This document shows, one piece after another, positions 48,501-57,407 of a stretch of 59,264 bases of DNA (the first letter of the stretch is position 1; each line of letters opens with the position of its first letter). Under the pieces are notes generated by a model that saw only the letters and a list, made by a program, of their open reading frames with translations, was not told the origin of the DNA and did not search any database. The stretch spans positions 1 to 59,264 of the forward strand of contig JASAOO010003425.1 in NCBI GenBank assembly GCA_030849075.1, in the 5' to 3' direction. This stretch comes from Zelonia costaricensis. Its lineage: Eukaryota > Euglenozoa > Kinetoplastea > Trypanosomatida > Trypanosomatidae. A program made the position numbers and the translations under genes.

Positions 48501-51500
48501 GGCGTCACCACCGCTGCTCCACACTTCCACCAGCCGATGCAGGCGAAGGCAGCGCCGCTGCAGCAGTGCGACGAGCACGTCGTGTGCCACCGGTGGTCGA
48601 CACCCCAGCGAGGCGAGGCTCAGCAGCAGAGCCGACTGAGTGTTCGTCTCGCAGCCGGCGATGTCCGCCAGAGAGGCGGCGCACATGTACGGCGCCGTGT
48701 CCACGCGCTCTGTGAGAGTAGCCGGCCTGCCCAGCAGCGCCTGCAGCAGCGCCGCTCGGGCCTCTTGCGTGTCTGGTGCGCTCGGGTACAGCGCGAAGAG
48801 GCTATCCAGCAGCCCGTCGCCTGTGTTTTGTGCGGCTGCAGACTCCAGCGGTGCAAAGTGCGGCGGTGGTGGCACTGCGACCGCGGCACAGCCAACGCTC
48901 GTGTTCGTCTGCAGCGGGTGCGGTGGCAGGAGGCAGCTCCAGCTGCTGTGCAGGCTGTCCGTCAGCGTTGCCGCCACCTGCAGAAGACACCGACTCTCCT
49001 CCAGCGCTGCCGGCCGCGTGGACGGGTCGTCGAGGCTGCTGGCGCATCGCAGGGTGACGAGCTCGCGTGTTGCTGCGTAGTGGCTCAGCAGCAGCACCCC
49101 CAACGGGTGGAGGAGGTGGTTTGCTGCGATGGGAAGGTGCAGGGCTACGACGCGGAGCAGCAGGCGGTGCACGGACGGGTGGAGGGCGTGCTGCAGTGAC
49201 GCTCCCATGCTGCTGCCACTGGGGTTCGCGATGACGCCTGGAAGGAAGGCACGCCTCACACCTGCCCAGACCCTCTTCTTGTCGTGATCGTCACACTCTG
49301 GCAACAACGCCCGCCCTGTCACAAGCGCCACCCACGCCTGCATGGCACCCGCCGCATCTCGCAGGTTGGGGGGCGCCGCGGATGACGCTGCAGCCCCGCA
49401 GAGAACCCGCTCCACCCGGGCGAGGACCTCGTGCAGGAGGACCTGCAGTCTGCTGGACCACATCCCGGCCGCAGACCTGCCCATACCCTCCGCGAGCGCC
49501 TCCAGGCAGCGCAGGAGCGCGAAGAACGAAGGAGCGGGGCAGCCGGCGGGCGGCACGCTGGTGACGACACCCTCGATGGCATCCACCACATCGTCCCAGT
49601 TCAGCTGCCGACCACGCAGGGCGTCGTGCAGCACCGGCCCACGGACGAGTCGCTCGAAGAGCCCCACATCCAGCGCGGCGACGCGGAAGACAACTCGCCA
49701 GTCCTGCTGCGACTGCCACGGCGGCGGGAGCGGGGCGTCCGCCGGCGCGCCCACGTCCACGAGCAAGGCTGCACCGCTGCGCGACTGCCGGTGCTGCTGC
49801 TCCTCCTCTTCCCGCACCAACAGCGGCAGCACGCGCCGCGCGCGGTGCATCGTGCATGCGGCGCACTCCAGGAGGCCGACGAGGGGCTCCGCCGCCTCTC
49901 GCATCCAGCAGAGGTTGAGGGCGAGAGCGGCGTAGTCGGACAGCCGCTCCGCGACCAGCGTTGTCCACGCCACGCTCGACACGCGTGGCGCGGCGGCCGC
50001 GCAAGCAGGGCGGACACCGAGCACGTACTGCTCGCTCCCTCGCCGCCTCGCCGCGTCCGCGTTGCCATCCTCGTCTTCCGCTGTGTTGCCGCGGACACTG
50101 CCATCGCCCTCGCTGAGCAAGAGAGTCTGAAGCACCTCGCACGTCAGCGCGGTGAGCTCGGCGTGGTGCGCCCCGATGTCCGTAGCAAGCAGCAGCGGCG
50201 TCAGGGCCTTCATGAGCGTCCACGTAGAGCTCGCCGTCGGCCCTGCACACGCACCGGTAACCTTGTCGAGGCCGCCAGGCCCGCTGTGCTGCTGCTCTCC
50301 CGCATTCACGACACCCGCATGGGGCAGTGGCTGGGCGAGGAGAAGTGCCTCGCGTGTGGGTGGCCAGCGACACAGGGCGTTCACCAGTCGCAGCACCTGT
50401 AGCCGCAGCCGCTCGTGTAGCTGTGCCGTCGAGGACGCGCCCTCGTCATCATCGCCGTCGCCGCCGTGATTGTCGTCGTCGTGGCGGTGCCGATGCAGCT
50501 GACCCGTGAGCGACAAGTGCAGGGCGTGGAGGAGGGAGTGCAGCAGCGGCGCCCCGTCCCGCTCCGCCAGCGGTGACAGTACCGGCGTACCACTGCCGCT
50601 TGCGACGTCGCCGGGACCGGTGAGCTGCGACGCAATAAGGGTGAGGGCCGCGGCGTTACCGGGCTGTGCCGCTGCCCCGGCTGCTGCCGTCACCACCCCG
50701 TGCAGGATCGACAGCAACGCACACAGCGCGGTGGCGACGCTGCAGGCGGCCCAGTGGCGACCCATGCCCCTGCTGCGCGACTGCGACGCGTTGGACTTCC
50801 CCATCACGTGCGTCACTGGCGCGCGGGCCGGCACGTCGCGCAGCACCAGCAGCCGGGGTAAGATGCAGCGGCTTAGACAGCGGAGGTGGTGCGGCGACGC
50901 TTCCAGGAGGCGGCGGAGCAGTGGGACGTGATGACACAGCTTGTGGAAGCTCAGCACCGCCTCGTGCATCTGCAGGGAGGAGGTGGTGGTGGCCGCGTGG
51001 CTCAGCAGCACGGCTGCGTCCGCGTCCGCAGCGGCGCACAGGGCGGCCAGGAGACGCGCCACGAGGGAGTGGAGCCCCGCCGCGGTCGACTGCGCCACCC
51101 GCACATCGGCCAGGCTGGGCGAGGCAGCGGCGTAGCCGAATGGCGGCTGAGGGTGGGGCGCGACGGGGTCTGCAGAACCGCCGCGGACGGTGACGGCAGC
51201 GCTGTGCACCTCTGTGTCTGTAAATCCCCCCAGCGCCTCGCCCAGCACCAGCGTGGCCATGGTGGAGGCTGTGGGCGAGCGGTGCGCCTCCGCCGTGGCC
51301 CTCGGTCCGAGCAGAGCCGACCAGGGGCAGCTGCCGCCGTCCGCGCCAACCGCCTCGTCGGGCTGCGTGGCTGGCGCGAGTTGCAGCAGCAGCTCCCAGC
51401 ACGAGAAGAGCAGCTGGGCGAGATCGATCAGCACGACCCAGCGTGCGTTGACGTCCTCGACTGCGATCTTGGCCTGGGGCCGCGCCGTCTTGTGTGGTGC

Positions 51501-52007
51501 GAGCGCGTCGATGGCGCGAGCCCGCACGCTCATGTCCCGCGCCGCGTAGGCGAAGAGACGCACGACGAGGTCGGCGAGGGCAGACCCGAGGCCGCCGCCG
51601 CCGCTGCCACCGGCGCCCGTCTCGTGGCCCCCTGGAGCTGCGGCAGTGTCGTCTAGCACGTCGTCAAAGCGCAGCAGTGCGCAGGCCCAGGCCTGCAACG
51701 CGTCCTCGCCGATGTCTGGGGCACCTGCGGCCAGGGTCTCCATGATCGCGTTGGCGCCGCGGCGCACATCGTTGGAGGAGAGGGGCACTGAGCCGGGAAG
51801 GTCTGCAATGGCTGCGGCGAAGCACGTGACGCACATCATGGGCGCGGGCGTCGGCGTGTGGACGGTGGAGAAGCACGGGGCCGGACGCAGGAGCGCCGAG
51901 ATGCCATCGTCGGCTGCTGCATGTGGAGTCTTGCCCTGCTCGGCAAGATGCGGAAGAAGCTGCAGCACGGCGTGCGAGGGGGGACAGGCGCGGCGAAGTC
52001 GCTGCAT
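45573..52007 (-). CDS. Very large hypothetical protein (2144 aa)
   Basis: The open frame extends to a GTG at 52070, but the first ATG is at 52005-52007 (MQRLRRACPPSH), so this start is used. The protein is rich in Leu, Ala, Cys and His, with many amphipathic helical stretches such as SLHSLVARLLAALCAAADAD and LLLRVVALHLPIAANHLLHPL, separated by acidic or Ser/Gly-rich loops (for example a His/Asp-rich stretch near residue 510). No catalytic motif, signal peptide or clear membrane segment is seen. The overall texture suggests an alpha-solenoid (HEAT/ARM-like) scaffold. Nuclear pore, importin-like or trafficking roles are possible guesses, none supported by a motif. The strong GC3 bias over 6.4 kb makes the gene itself certain. 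Confidence 0.9.
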   Translation of the reverse strand: MQRLRRACPPSHAVLQLLPHLAEQGKTPHAAADDGISALLRPAPCFSTVHTPTPAPMMCVTCFAAAIADLPGSVPLSSNDVRRGANAIMETLAAGAPDIGEDALQAWACALLRFDDVLDDTAAAPGGHETGAGGSGGGGLGSALADLVVRLFAYAARDMSVRARAIDALAPHKTARPQAKIAVEDVNARWVVLIDLAQLLFSCWELLLQLAPATQPDEAVGADGGSCPWSALLGPRATAEAHRSPTASTMATLVLGEALGGFTDTEVHSAAVTVRGGSADPVAPHPQPPFGYAAASPSLADVRVAQSTAAGLHSLVARLLAALCAAADADAAVLLSHAATTTSSLQMHEAVLSFHKLCHHVPLLRRLLEASPHHLRCLSRCILPRLLVLRDVPARAPVTHVMGKSNASQSRSRGMGRHWAACSVATALCALLSILHGVVTAAAGAAAQPGNAAALTLIASQLTGPGDVASGSGTPVLSPLAERDGAPLLHSLLHALHLSLTGQLHRHRHDDDNHGGDGDDDEGASSTAQLHERLRLQVLRLVNALCRWPPTREALLLAQPLPHAGVVNAGEQQHSGPGGLDKVTGACAGPTASSTWTLMKALTPLLLATDIGAHHAELTALTCEVLQTLLLSEGDGSVRGNTAEDEDGNADAARRRGSEQYVLGVRPACAAAAPRVSSVAWTTLVAERLSDYAALALNLCWMREAAEPLVGLLECAACTMHRARRVLPLLVREEEEQQHRQSRSGAALLVDVGAPADAPLPPPWQSQQDWRVVFRVAALDVGLFERLVRGPVLHDALRGRQLNWDDVVDAIEGVVTSVPPAGCPAPSFFALLRCLEALAEGMGRSAAGMWSSRLQVLLHEVLARVERVLCGAAASSAAPPNLRDAAGAMQAWVALVTGRALLPECDDHDKKRVWAGVRRAFLPGVIANPSGSSMGASLQHALHPSVHRLLLRVVALHLPIAANHLLHPLGVLLLSHYAATRELVTLRCASSLDDPSTRPAALEESRCLLQVAATLTDSLHSSWSCLLPPHPLQTNTSVGCAAVAVPPPPHFAPLESAAAQNTGDGLLDSLFALYPSAPDTQEARAALLQALLGRPATLTERVDTAPYMCAASLADIAGCETNTQSALLLSLASLGCRPPVAHDVLVALLQRRCLRLHRLVEVWSSGGDADAVANAPLVAGAEENGLAGAEEDCAGSGREAGEDTAGSALDASATTNRSDRCLLDELQIVLHLLVARTLWFATEPQLAALPRHALLDDEALHIFSGLDARVILSHVAAASDVQRGLCQQLAHLQTRHRVDGRSLLECFGCSDARSADTEVYAAGRDVTASALSATVAARHGPSAILFAAAVMSAVLCSPAQATSTDSCGRLTGPCLLLPDVRHSHNTSSGIGGDSAGATDASAWHCVWSYPRALLLTALFLRARGEVVRHLHGLWQPQEALPQPRRDACAADCEVEGERGEASASQRCLEFVAAALCFSNCACGLPTACLVATGPVQWRRRAVLAMHVARDHLLPLMLHRGRHGQWRDTAPLTDHAVVAYTVALVQLWCAALFLLAPVVCAFADAALAAYAADRVAQLQALPADELASVVTGNGPAAELLRPLLQLLYLLLVRPSRGEVVRLHGGDITLFTLRVRSAAVALLRPREAADVAAAMPTDACVDVCVMASLTYLQAWRAMSGASGIGDGGLHAHTLAGAAAALADEVGEAGTAAVCAGEAAFHASPPLLPWYGWVPVFRLHRLFTAAATDATRATVGRARCVALAGFEAALRLCGRWTSTGQAVAAPPHAPPQGGSRRPRGWASPSPPPRPTPQQLWAWLDGASVQPHRRTPDEERFAAALVLDWCAQFLLFAAPHHQHARGGVRGEGRGSCGGAPVAAEVALSSAPATMLVVAARLLYLLVHRYGTTLQGSLVLDSLALQVLHPAGPWRNHDFPVLAAGWGLAAALSLLCDPVVCITCVQRARACAAEFLQRPEVATRVHVPGQRQQPHPTSARDIETAPYQDSIPPSTAVRPEVPAPTASTWPPPSSARDGAAGGTSEKGQGSRSGAGAPPDAAQREIDAIVRVLLALDVLYERHGQEQRRGTAAAATLAEFALLPPGTRLIADEEVAGDCFMQESVCSPYVVSASVEGAPPLLLWLCDLTGGHSM

Positions 52008-53688
52008 CGGCCCGTCACGTCGAGCGCAGGGGGACGGCAGAGGAGAGGGCGCGGCCAGGGCAGCTGTCACGCGATCCTCTCTCTCATGCGAGCACGCGCC
52101 CTCGCACCGCCCTCGGCCGGAGGGTGTACGTGGCAGACCTGAAGCGACTTGTACAGGTGGCGTGCCTTGTGCGCAATTGGTGTCGCTGGGGAGAGTACTA
52201 GCGGCCGGTGCCGACGGCGATGCGAGCTGAATCTGGAAAGGGGGAACACACGAGAGAGAGAAAGAAGAGGGTGTGCGTGAAGCCTTCCGTTGGTCTCTCT
52301 CGCTGTGTGTCTGTGTGTGTGTGTGTGTGTCTTCCGTGTTTCAAGTGTGTTGCATCAGCGGCGCCAAGCGTGCGTGAGTGCATGAGGCACAGAGTTGGGT
52401 GAAGAGGGGGAGGGGAGGGGGGGGGGGGGCGACGCAGAGGTGAGCAGAGTTAAAGCGGACGTGAGTCGAGTAGGAAAAAAAAGAAAGGACACGGATCACA
52501 CACGCCAAATGGCATCATCGCGAGGCGCACTGCACGCAGAGCACAGGACGTATGGGCCAGTGCGCACGCCTGCAAACTCCGGGCAAGTACCTCCGGCTGC
52601 GGCGCCTGCGCTGACGTGCGGGCACCCGTCCTTGGCTCCACGCACAGGCAGCATCGCTGGAGGAGAAGAGCTCTCCAGTACGGGTAACAGGCCAGGGCAG
52701 CACGCGGGTGCGGGTGCCCCCATCGACCCAGTCCCTTTCGCCCACTCGCATCCGCCTCCTGCCTCAGCGACGAGACGGCGCAGTCGCCACCTGCGCCGTC
52801 GACTGCTTCAACAGTCCTTTCTGTTGTACGCTTTGTTGTATCGGAGGTGCGGCTCCGCCAGCCACACGAAGTCGATCTCGGTAGCGAGTCTGTGTGTATG
52901 TGTGAGTGCCTTCACGTGCGTCGGCGGGGAACTGTGAGAAGGTATGTGTGTGTGTGTGTGAGGGAGAGAGGGCAGGAGGTGGCGGCGAAGGAGAAACAGG
53001 AGGGGACGGGGGACGAAGGAGGGGGGGGGGGGGCGCAGGGATTCGGCCTTCTGGCGCTCGGCAGCGATCCAGCCTCCGCGCCTGCCTGCATCACGGGAAG
53101 GAGGAGAGGGCACGAGCAAAGACAAGAACAAAAGAAGCGACTCCCACCTACAACCCAGTGTGAGGAGCGTCAACCCAGGAGAGCGAGTAAGGAAGGTGGC
53201 ACACGCCCACGCAACCGCAAGACGTGCGGCTTCGACAAAACAGCTAACGCCATCACCGACGTTGGATGTCGCCACAGAACAAGAAACCGGAGAAAGAGAG
53301 AGAGAGGCACATCGCCAACCACGTTGCAGTGGCGGGATCGCATACCAGAAACAGCACACACGACGCGACCACATACGTGCCCTTGGCGCCGTCTGCGCTG
53401 GACAAATTAGAGAAGACATACACACACACACACACACACACCCACACCCACGGACAATCGCACCGGAGGAGATGTGGAAGTCACCAGCTCGTGAGCTTGC
53501 GCCCCCCTCCCTCTCTCACGCACCACCACTAATCGCGCACAAAGATGGCGTCTTCTTTAACACAGTACGAGGACCTACACCGCACGCCTCCTTCCGCTGG
53601 TCACAGTCGGGAAAAGAAGTAAAGGGAATGCAGGCTGCGGAGGGTTGCACGAGTGCCTTTCCTTCCTCCACCGCGGCTACCGCACCCA
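52008..53688. other. Spacer upstream of the 2144-aa gene
   Basis: No confident gene. GT tract at 52311-52330, 13-base G runs at 52417-52429 and 53021-53033, CA tract at 53419-53440. A plus-strand frame at 52395-52937 is not supported by codon bias. Confidence 0.55.
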
Positions 53689-54921
53689 TCACTTGGTCTT
53701 CTCCTTGCTCTGCTGCGCCTCCGCGTCACGGTCCTTGAACGCCTCCAGCACCTCGGGGTAGGCGACCACGTAGTAGGTTGTGCCGTAGTGCATGTTGCGC
53801 AGCTCCTTGACCTCCAGCCGCGACTCCTGCAGGTACTGCCGGATCGGCGAGTTCCACTTGCAGCCGTGCGTGTTCACCTTGTGCTGCTGCGCGAAGTAGT
53901 CGAGGAACCAGTTCACTGGGGGGTACGGGCTGGCGCCGTGCTCGAGCAGCAATATCATCCCGCTCGGCTTGACGACGCGCTGCATCTGGCGCAGCGCCAT
54001 GACGGGGTCGTGGAGGTGGCACAGGCCAAACATGTCCACGATGCAGTCGAACTCACCATCCTTGAAGATGTCGAGGCTCTCGGAGCGGACCCGCTTCACG
54101 TCGTACTTGGGGTACGCCGTGTGGGGAATGCGGTAGCGGAGCGCCTGCAGCTGCTGCGGGTTCGAGTCGGTCAGCACCACCTCGTGCACCGCGTACGGGT
54201 AGGCACCGATGTTCTGACCATGCCCTGCAGCCAGCTCCAGCACGCGGCCGTACGTGTTCTGCAGCAGCTCCTCGCGCAGCTGCCGGATCTCGCGCGGCTG
54301 CTCCACCCACACCCGGAAGAGCGTCAGCGCGGCGCCGGCGAACGCCACGGCGCCTAGGATGGCGGCCCAGAGCCTCAAGCGCTCCCTCAGCGGGCGCTTC
54401 TCGCGCTGCAGGCGGAAGTACTCGCGCTGCTGATAGTACTCGTGGTACCAGAACGGCTTCACGTGCTTGGGGATGTCATCAGTGAGGTCGTAGATGTTCT
54501 GCTTGCCCTGGGCGAGGATCGGTGGCGCGGTTGTCTCCCACTTCCACACAATCGCCTCCGGGATCTCGTCACGGCCCTCGCGGGCCAGTGCCTTACGCGC
54601 CGTCTCCATCACTACGTCATCGGACGGTTCGATGAAGCCCTTGTGGCGTGGCTGCAGCGCCGTCGTCGCCCCCGCGCTGCTGCTGCCGTCACTGCCCTCA
54701 TTCCCAACCACCGACCCCTTCGCGCCCGCCGCACCACCGCTGCTGCCACTGCCGCTGCTGCTACTGCTGCTGCCGCCTGCGGTCTTATCGGCGATGCCGC
54801 TGTTGCTGTTGCTGCTGCTACACCAGCGCACGTGCTGGCAGAGGGCCCTCCCGGGTGACGCGTGGGCAAGGCCAGTGAACCACACGGCGCGCGGCAACAC
54901 CAGGCGGCACCGCAGCATCAT
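53689..54921 (-). CDS. Mitochondrial membrane-anchored SAM methyltransferase, Oms1-like (410 aa)
   Basis: The N-terminus (MMLRCRLVLPRAVWFTGLAH) looks like a mitochondrial presequence and is followed by a long Ser/Gly/Ala linker (about 35-90). A single membrane segment lies at about 184-204 (LWAAILGAVAFAGAALTLF). The class I methyltransferase core follows: motif I VLELAAGHGQNIG (227-239), an acidic strand end EVVLTDSNPQQL for the SAM ribose, FDCIVDMFGLCHLHDP for motif IV, and a post-motif strand SGMILLLEHG. This layout (presequence, one anchor, methyltransferase domain) matches yeast Oms1 and relatives in the inner mitochondrial membrane. The substrate is unknown. The start is the double ATG at 54916-54921; the second ATG may be used equally well. 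Confidence 0.88.
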   Translation of the reverse strand: MMLRCRLVLPRAVWFTGLAHASPGRALCQHVRWCSSSNSNSGIADKTAGGSSSSSSGSGSSGGAAGAKGSVVGNEGSDGSSSAGATTALQPRHKGFIEPSDDVVMETARKALAREGRDEIPEAIVWKWETTAPPILAQGKQNIYDLTDDIPKHVKPFWYHEYYQQREYFRLQREKRPLRERLRLWAAILGAVAFAGAALTLFRVWVEQPREIRQLREELLQNTYGRVLELAAGHGQNIGAYPYAVHEVVLTDSNPQQLQALRYRIPHTAYPKYDVKRVRSESLDIFKDGEFDCIVDMFGLCHLHDPVMALRQMQRVVKPSGMILLLEHGASPYPPVNWFLDYFAQQHKVNTHGCKWNSPIRQYLQESRLEVKELRNMHYGTTYYVVAYPEVLEAFKDRDAEAQQSKEKTK

Positions 54922-55679
54922 CGGCCGTGTAAGCGTGCCTCGTTGCGGAGGAGAGTGAGGAAGTGGGGGAGGAGGGAGAAGCCTACAACAAGTGTGGAGA
55001 TACGAGATAGGAGTAAGTGCTAATCTGTGAGCTTGCGTGTCTGTGAACGAAGTCTTCTCAACAAGAGCTAACAGGAAAGAAGAAAACAACGAAGGACGCT
55101 AACCGCGGTTGCGCAAGGTCGGCAAGCAAACGCGGCGGCCCACCCCCGAGTAGTCTGCGCTGGAAGCTGATGGGGCAGAGGCGAAGGGAGTTGGTGTGCG
55201 AGAGTGTGTGTGTGTGAGGGGTGGGGGGTGGGGGTGGGCGGCATGGCAGTGCCGAGGGGCGGCCATGTGCAGAGTGGAGAGGAGGCGGGGGAGGGGGACA
55301 GCGTGAGAGAGGGGCAACAGCATCGTGGGAATCAAATACAGAAAAAGGGAGCTTGCTAGACACGGCCGTCAGACCCCACTTATGGCAGCCCTGCAGGTAA
55401 GACGAGCGACAGCGGAGCTGCGTTGCAGCTCCGATACCCATGTGTCTTGCGCGTGGCGTCTGCCGAGGGACGGGAGAGCGTCGGGCTCGGGGATACACGT
55501 CTGTGCTTTCTGTTTTGCCAGCAGGTCTGACGGTCGTCACCCTCTCCACGGGACGCACGAGTAAAAGGCAACACGGGAGCTTCGCGAGCAACTCGGGTAG
55601 GAGGACACGCGACGGCGTACACACACACACACAAGAAGAGGTAAGCGATGCCGCGTCCACGGCGGACAGAAGCTCACAC

Positions 55680-55727
<48 letters not shown>

Positions 55728-56090
55728 GTACAAAAAATGAAGAGCCGGCAAAGCACGTGCAGCGCAAGCCACACCGCGGCAACAACGACCGGACGCATCC
55801 GCAGGGGCTCACCGCATCCGACGCCTTCTGCGCCACACCACGAGCACCTCCGCCTCGCTCTTCTCCTTGTTAGGAAAGGAAGCGACGCAGAACAGCGAGT
55901 GGGGGTCTGGCGCGTCTACCGGGAGTGCTGCTTTCCCCCCCTCCCCCTCCCCTACGCCCTCACCGCTGCGCTGCGATCCGGCTGGGGCGTTGTAGGGACA
56001 TGCGGCTTGCGTTCGCGCCTCGCGTGCTCGCTCGCTGAGTCACCGGTCGGCGTCCCTCTCTCTCATGCACGCCCCCATTTTCCTTCTTTC
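54922..56090. other. Spacer between metacaspase and methyltransferase genes
   Basis: No gene seen. A CA tract of about 50 bases lies at 55675-55724. The part next to the metacaspase stop (55820-56090) is pyrimidine-rich on the plus strand, opposite to the usual skew in this cluster. Confidence 0.6.
55675..55724. repeat. Long CA dinucleotide microsatellite
   Basis: About 24 CA units with one G interruption near 55684, one of the longest dinucleotide tracts in the window. Confidence 0.95.
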
Positions 56091-57407
56091 CTACCGCGGG
56101 GGCACGGCGCTGAAGGTGTACTGCGTCGGCGGGGCTCCCCAGGCCGGCGTCGGCGGCCCGTACTGCGCCGGTGGAGCGCCCTGGTACGGCGCGGGTGGGT
56201 ACGAGGGCCCGCCGCGTGCCATAAGTGGAGTGAGATACCGCTGCTCCGGGTAGCCGGGGCCCGGGGGCGGCGGCGGGGGTGTGTTGTAGCCCTGCGGGGG
56301 TGTGTAGTAGCCCTGCGGGGGTGGAGGGGTGTAGGCCGGGTACCCCGCCGGCGGGGGCAACGCCTGCGGGGGCAGGTTTGCGGGCTGCTGCTGGTACTGC
56401 TGCGGGACACACTGCGACATCATCGACTCGTTCAGCGTGATGGTGCCGAAGAGGGAGAAGGGCTTGTACAGGTCGATGGGCTTTGAGCTCGTCAGCTGCG
56501 GCACCTGCTCGCGGCCCTTCTTGCGCAGCTCCTCGCGCGTCTTGAGCAGAATGTTCAGGTAGGAGAAGCCCTGCGTGTTGAGCAGCGACCACGTGAACGC
56601 CAGCGTAGCCGCACCGTTCGCGGTGCCGCCGCTGTGCACATCCGCGCTGGTGCCTTGATCAGTGCACCCGCTGAACATGACCACGTCGCCGTTGGAAAAG
56701 TTGTCGCGGCGAACCTGGCGCATCTGCTCGCGCGCGCCACCGCCGCCCATGAGCGGGGCCACGTAGCTGAAGGGCAGGTCCAGCATCGTGGCGGAGTGGC
56801 AGCAGTCGAAAACGCACGTCATGCGCACACCAGGCGGAAGGGGCGCGACGAGCATCTGGAAGAGATCGTCGTCGAGGATGCAGCCATTCGTTTGGTAGTC
56901 TAGCGGAATGAGGGTCTGGTCGTACTCCTCCTGCGAGTCATGCTTCGATGGCGTCTGTCCACCGTGGCCGGAGTAGTGAATGAAGAGGACGTCGCCAGGG
57001 CGCACGTCGCCGGTCAGCCACACCATGTGCTTGATGATGTTCTCACGCGTCGGCATCGCGCTGTAGCCAGGGAAGGATGGGTCGTCAACGAGGATGCAGC
57101 ACTCGCTGATGGGGAACGAGATCTGCTGGAGCGTGCCCAGCATCGAGCGGACATCGTTCACACACCCGCCCAGCGCGCTCTGGGTACCCCGGTAGTTGAT
57201 GCCAATGAAGAGGGCACGCACGCGGCCACCGGTGTAGGGCACCGGCGCGCGGTACGGGATGATGGGGCGCACCGTGTGTACGTGCTGCCGGGCCTCGTGG
57301 ATGTTCACGCGCGGCGGCCGCTTGACCGAGAGCATCCCGTTTGAGAGAAGAGGGGCGGCGGCGGAGACGGCGCCCATCGCCAGCATGCCGAGGAGGAGTT
57401 CCGCCAT
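56091..57407 (-). CDS. MCA5: Metacaspase (438 aa)
   Basis: This is a clan CD cysteine peptidase that cleaves after Arg or Lys and is linked to autophagy, cell cycle and stress death in Leishmania. The catalytic dyad is intact: His148 in HYSGHGG and Cys203 in DCCHSA. The p20 core starts near residue 64 (RALFIGINYRGTQSALGGCVNDV), and Asp residues of the S1 pocket lie in EYDQTLIPLD and DQGTSADV. The N-terminus (MAELLLGMLAMGAVSAAAPL) is hydrophobic and may act in mitochondrial or secretory targeting. From about residue 345 the tail is a Pro/Gln/Tyr/Gly-rich low-complexity domain with repeated PQGY(Y/N)TPP-type units, as in Leishmania metacaspase 5. The start at 57405-57407 gives the family N-terminus and length (about 435 aa). 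Name given by family resemblance and remembered synteny. Confidence 0.95.
   Translation of the reverse strand: MAELLLGMLAMGAVSAAAPLLSNGMLSVKRPPRVNIHEARQHVHTVRPIIPYRAPVPYTGGRVRALFIGINYRGTQSALGGCVNDVRSMLGTLQQISFPISECCILVDDPSFPGYSAMPTRENIIKHMVWLTGDVRPGDVLFIHYSGHGGQTPSKHDSQEEYDQTLIPLDYQTNGCILDDDLFQMLVAPLPPGVRMTCVFDCCHSATMLDLPFSYVAPLMGGGGAREQMRQVRRDNFSNGDVVMFSGCTDQGTSADVHSGGTANGAATLAFTWSLLNTQGFSYLNILLKTREELRKKGREQVPQLTSSKPIDLYKPFSLFGTITLNESMMSQCVPQQYQQQPANLPPQALPPPAGYPAYTPPPPQGYYTPPQGYNTPPPPPPGPGYPEQRYLTPLMARGGPSYPPAPYQGAPPAQYGPPTPAWGAPPTQYTFSAVPPR

Noticed and set aside
52395..52937. Plus-strand frame of 180 codons upstream of the 2144-residue gene
   Set aside because: No GC3 bias, repeat-coded ends, opposite to the local direction and no acceptor signal.
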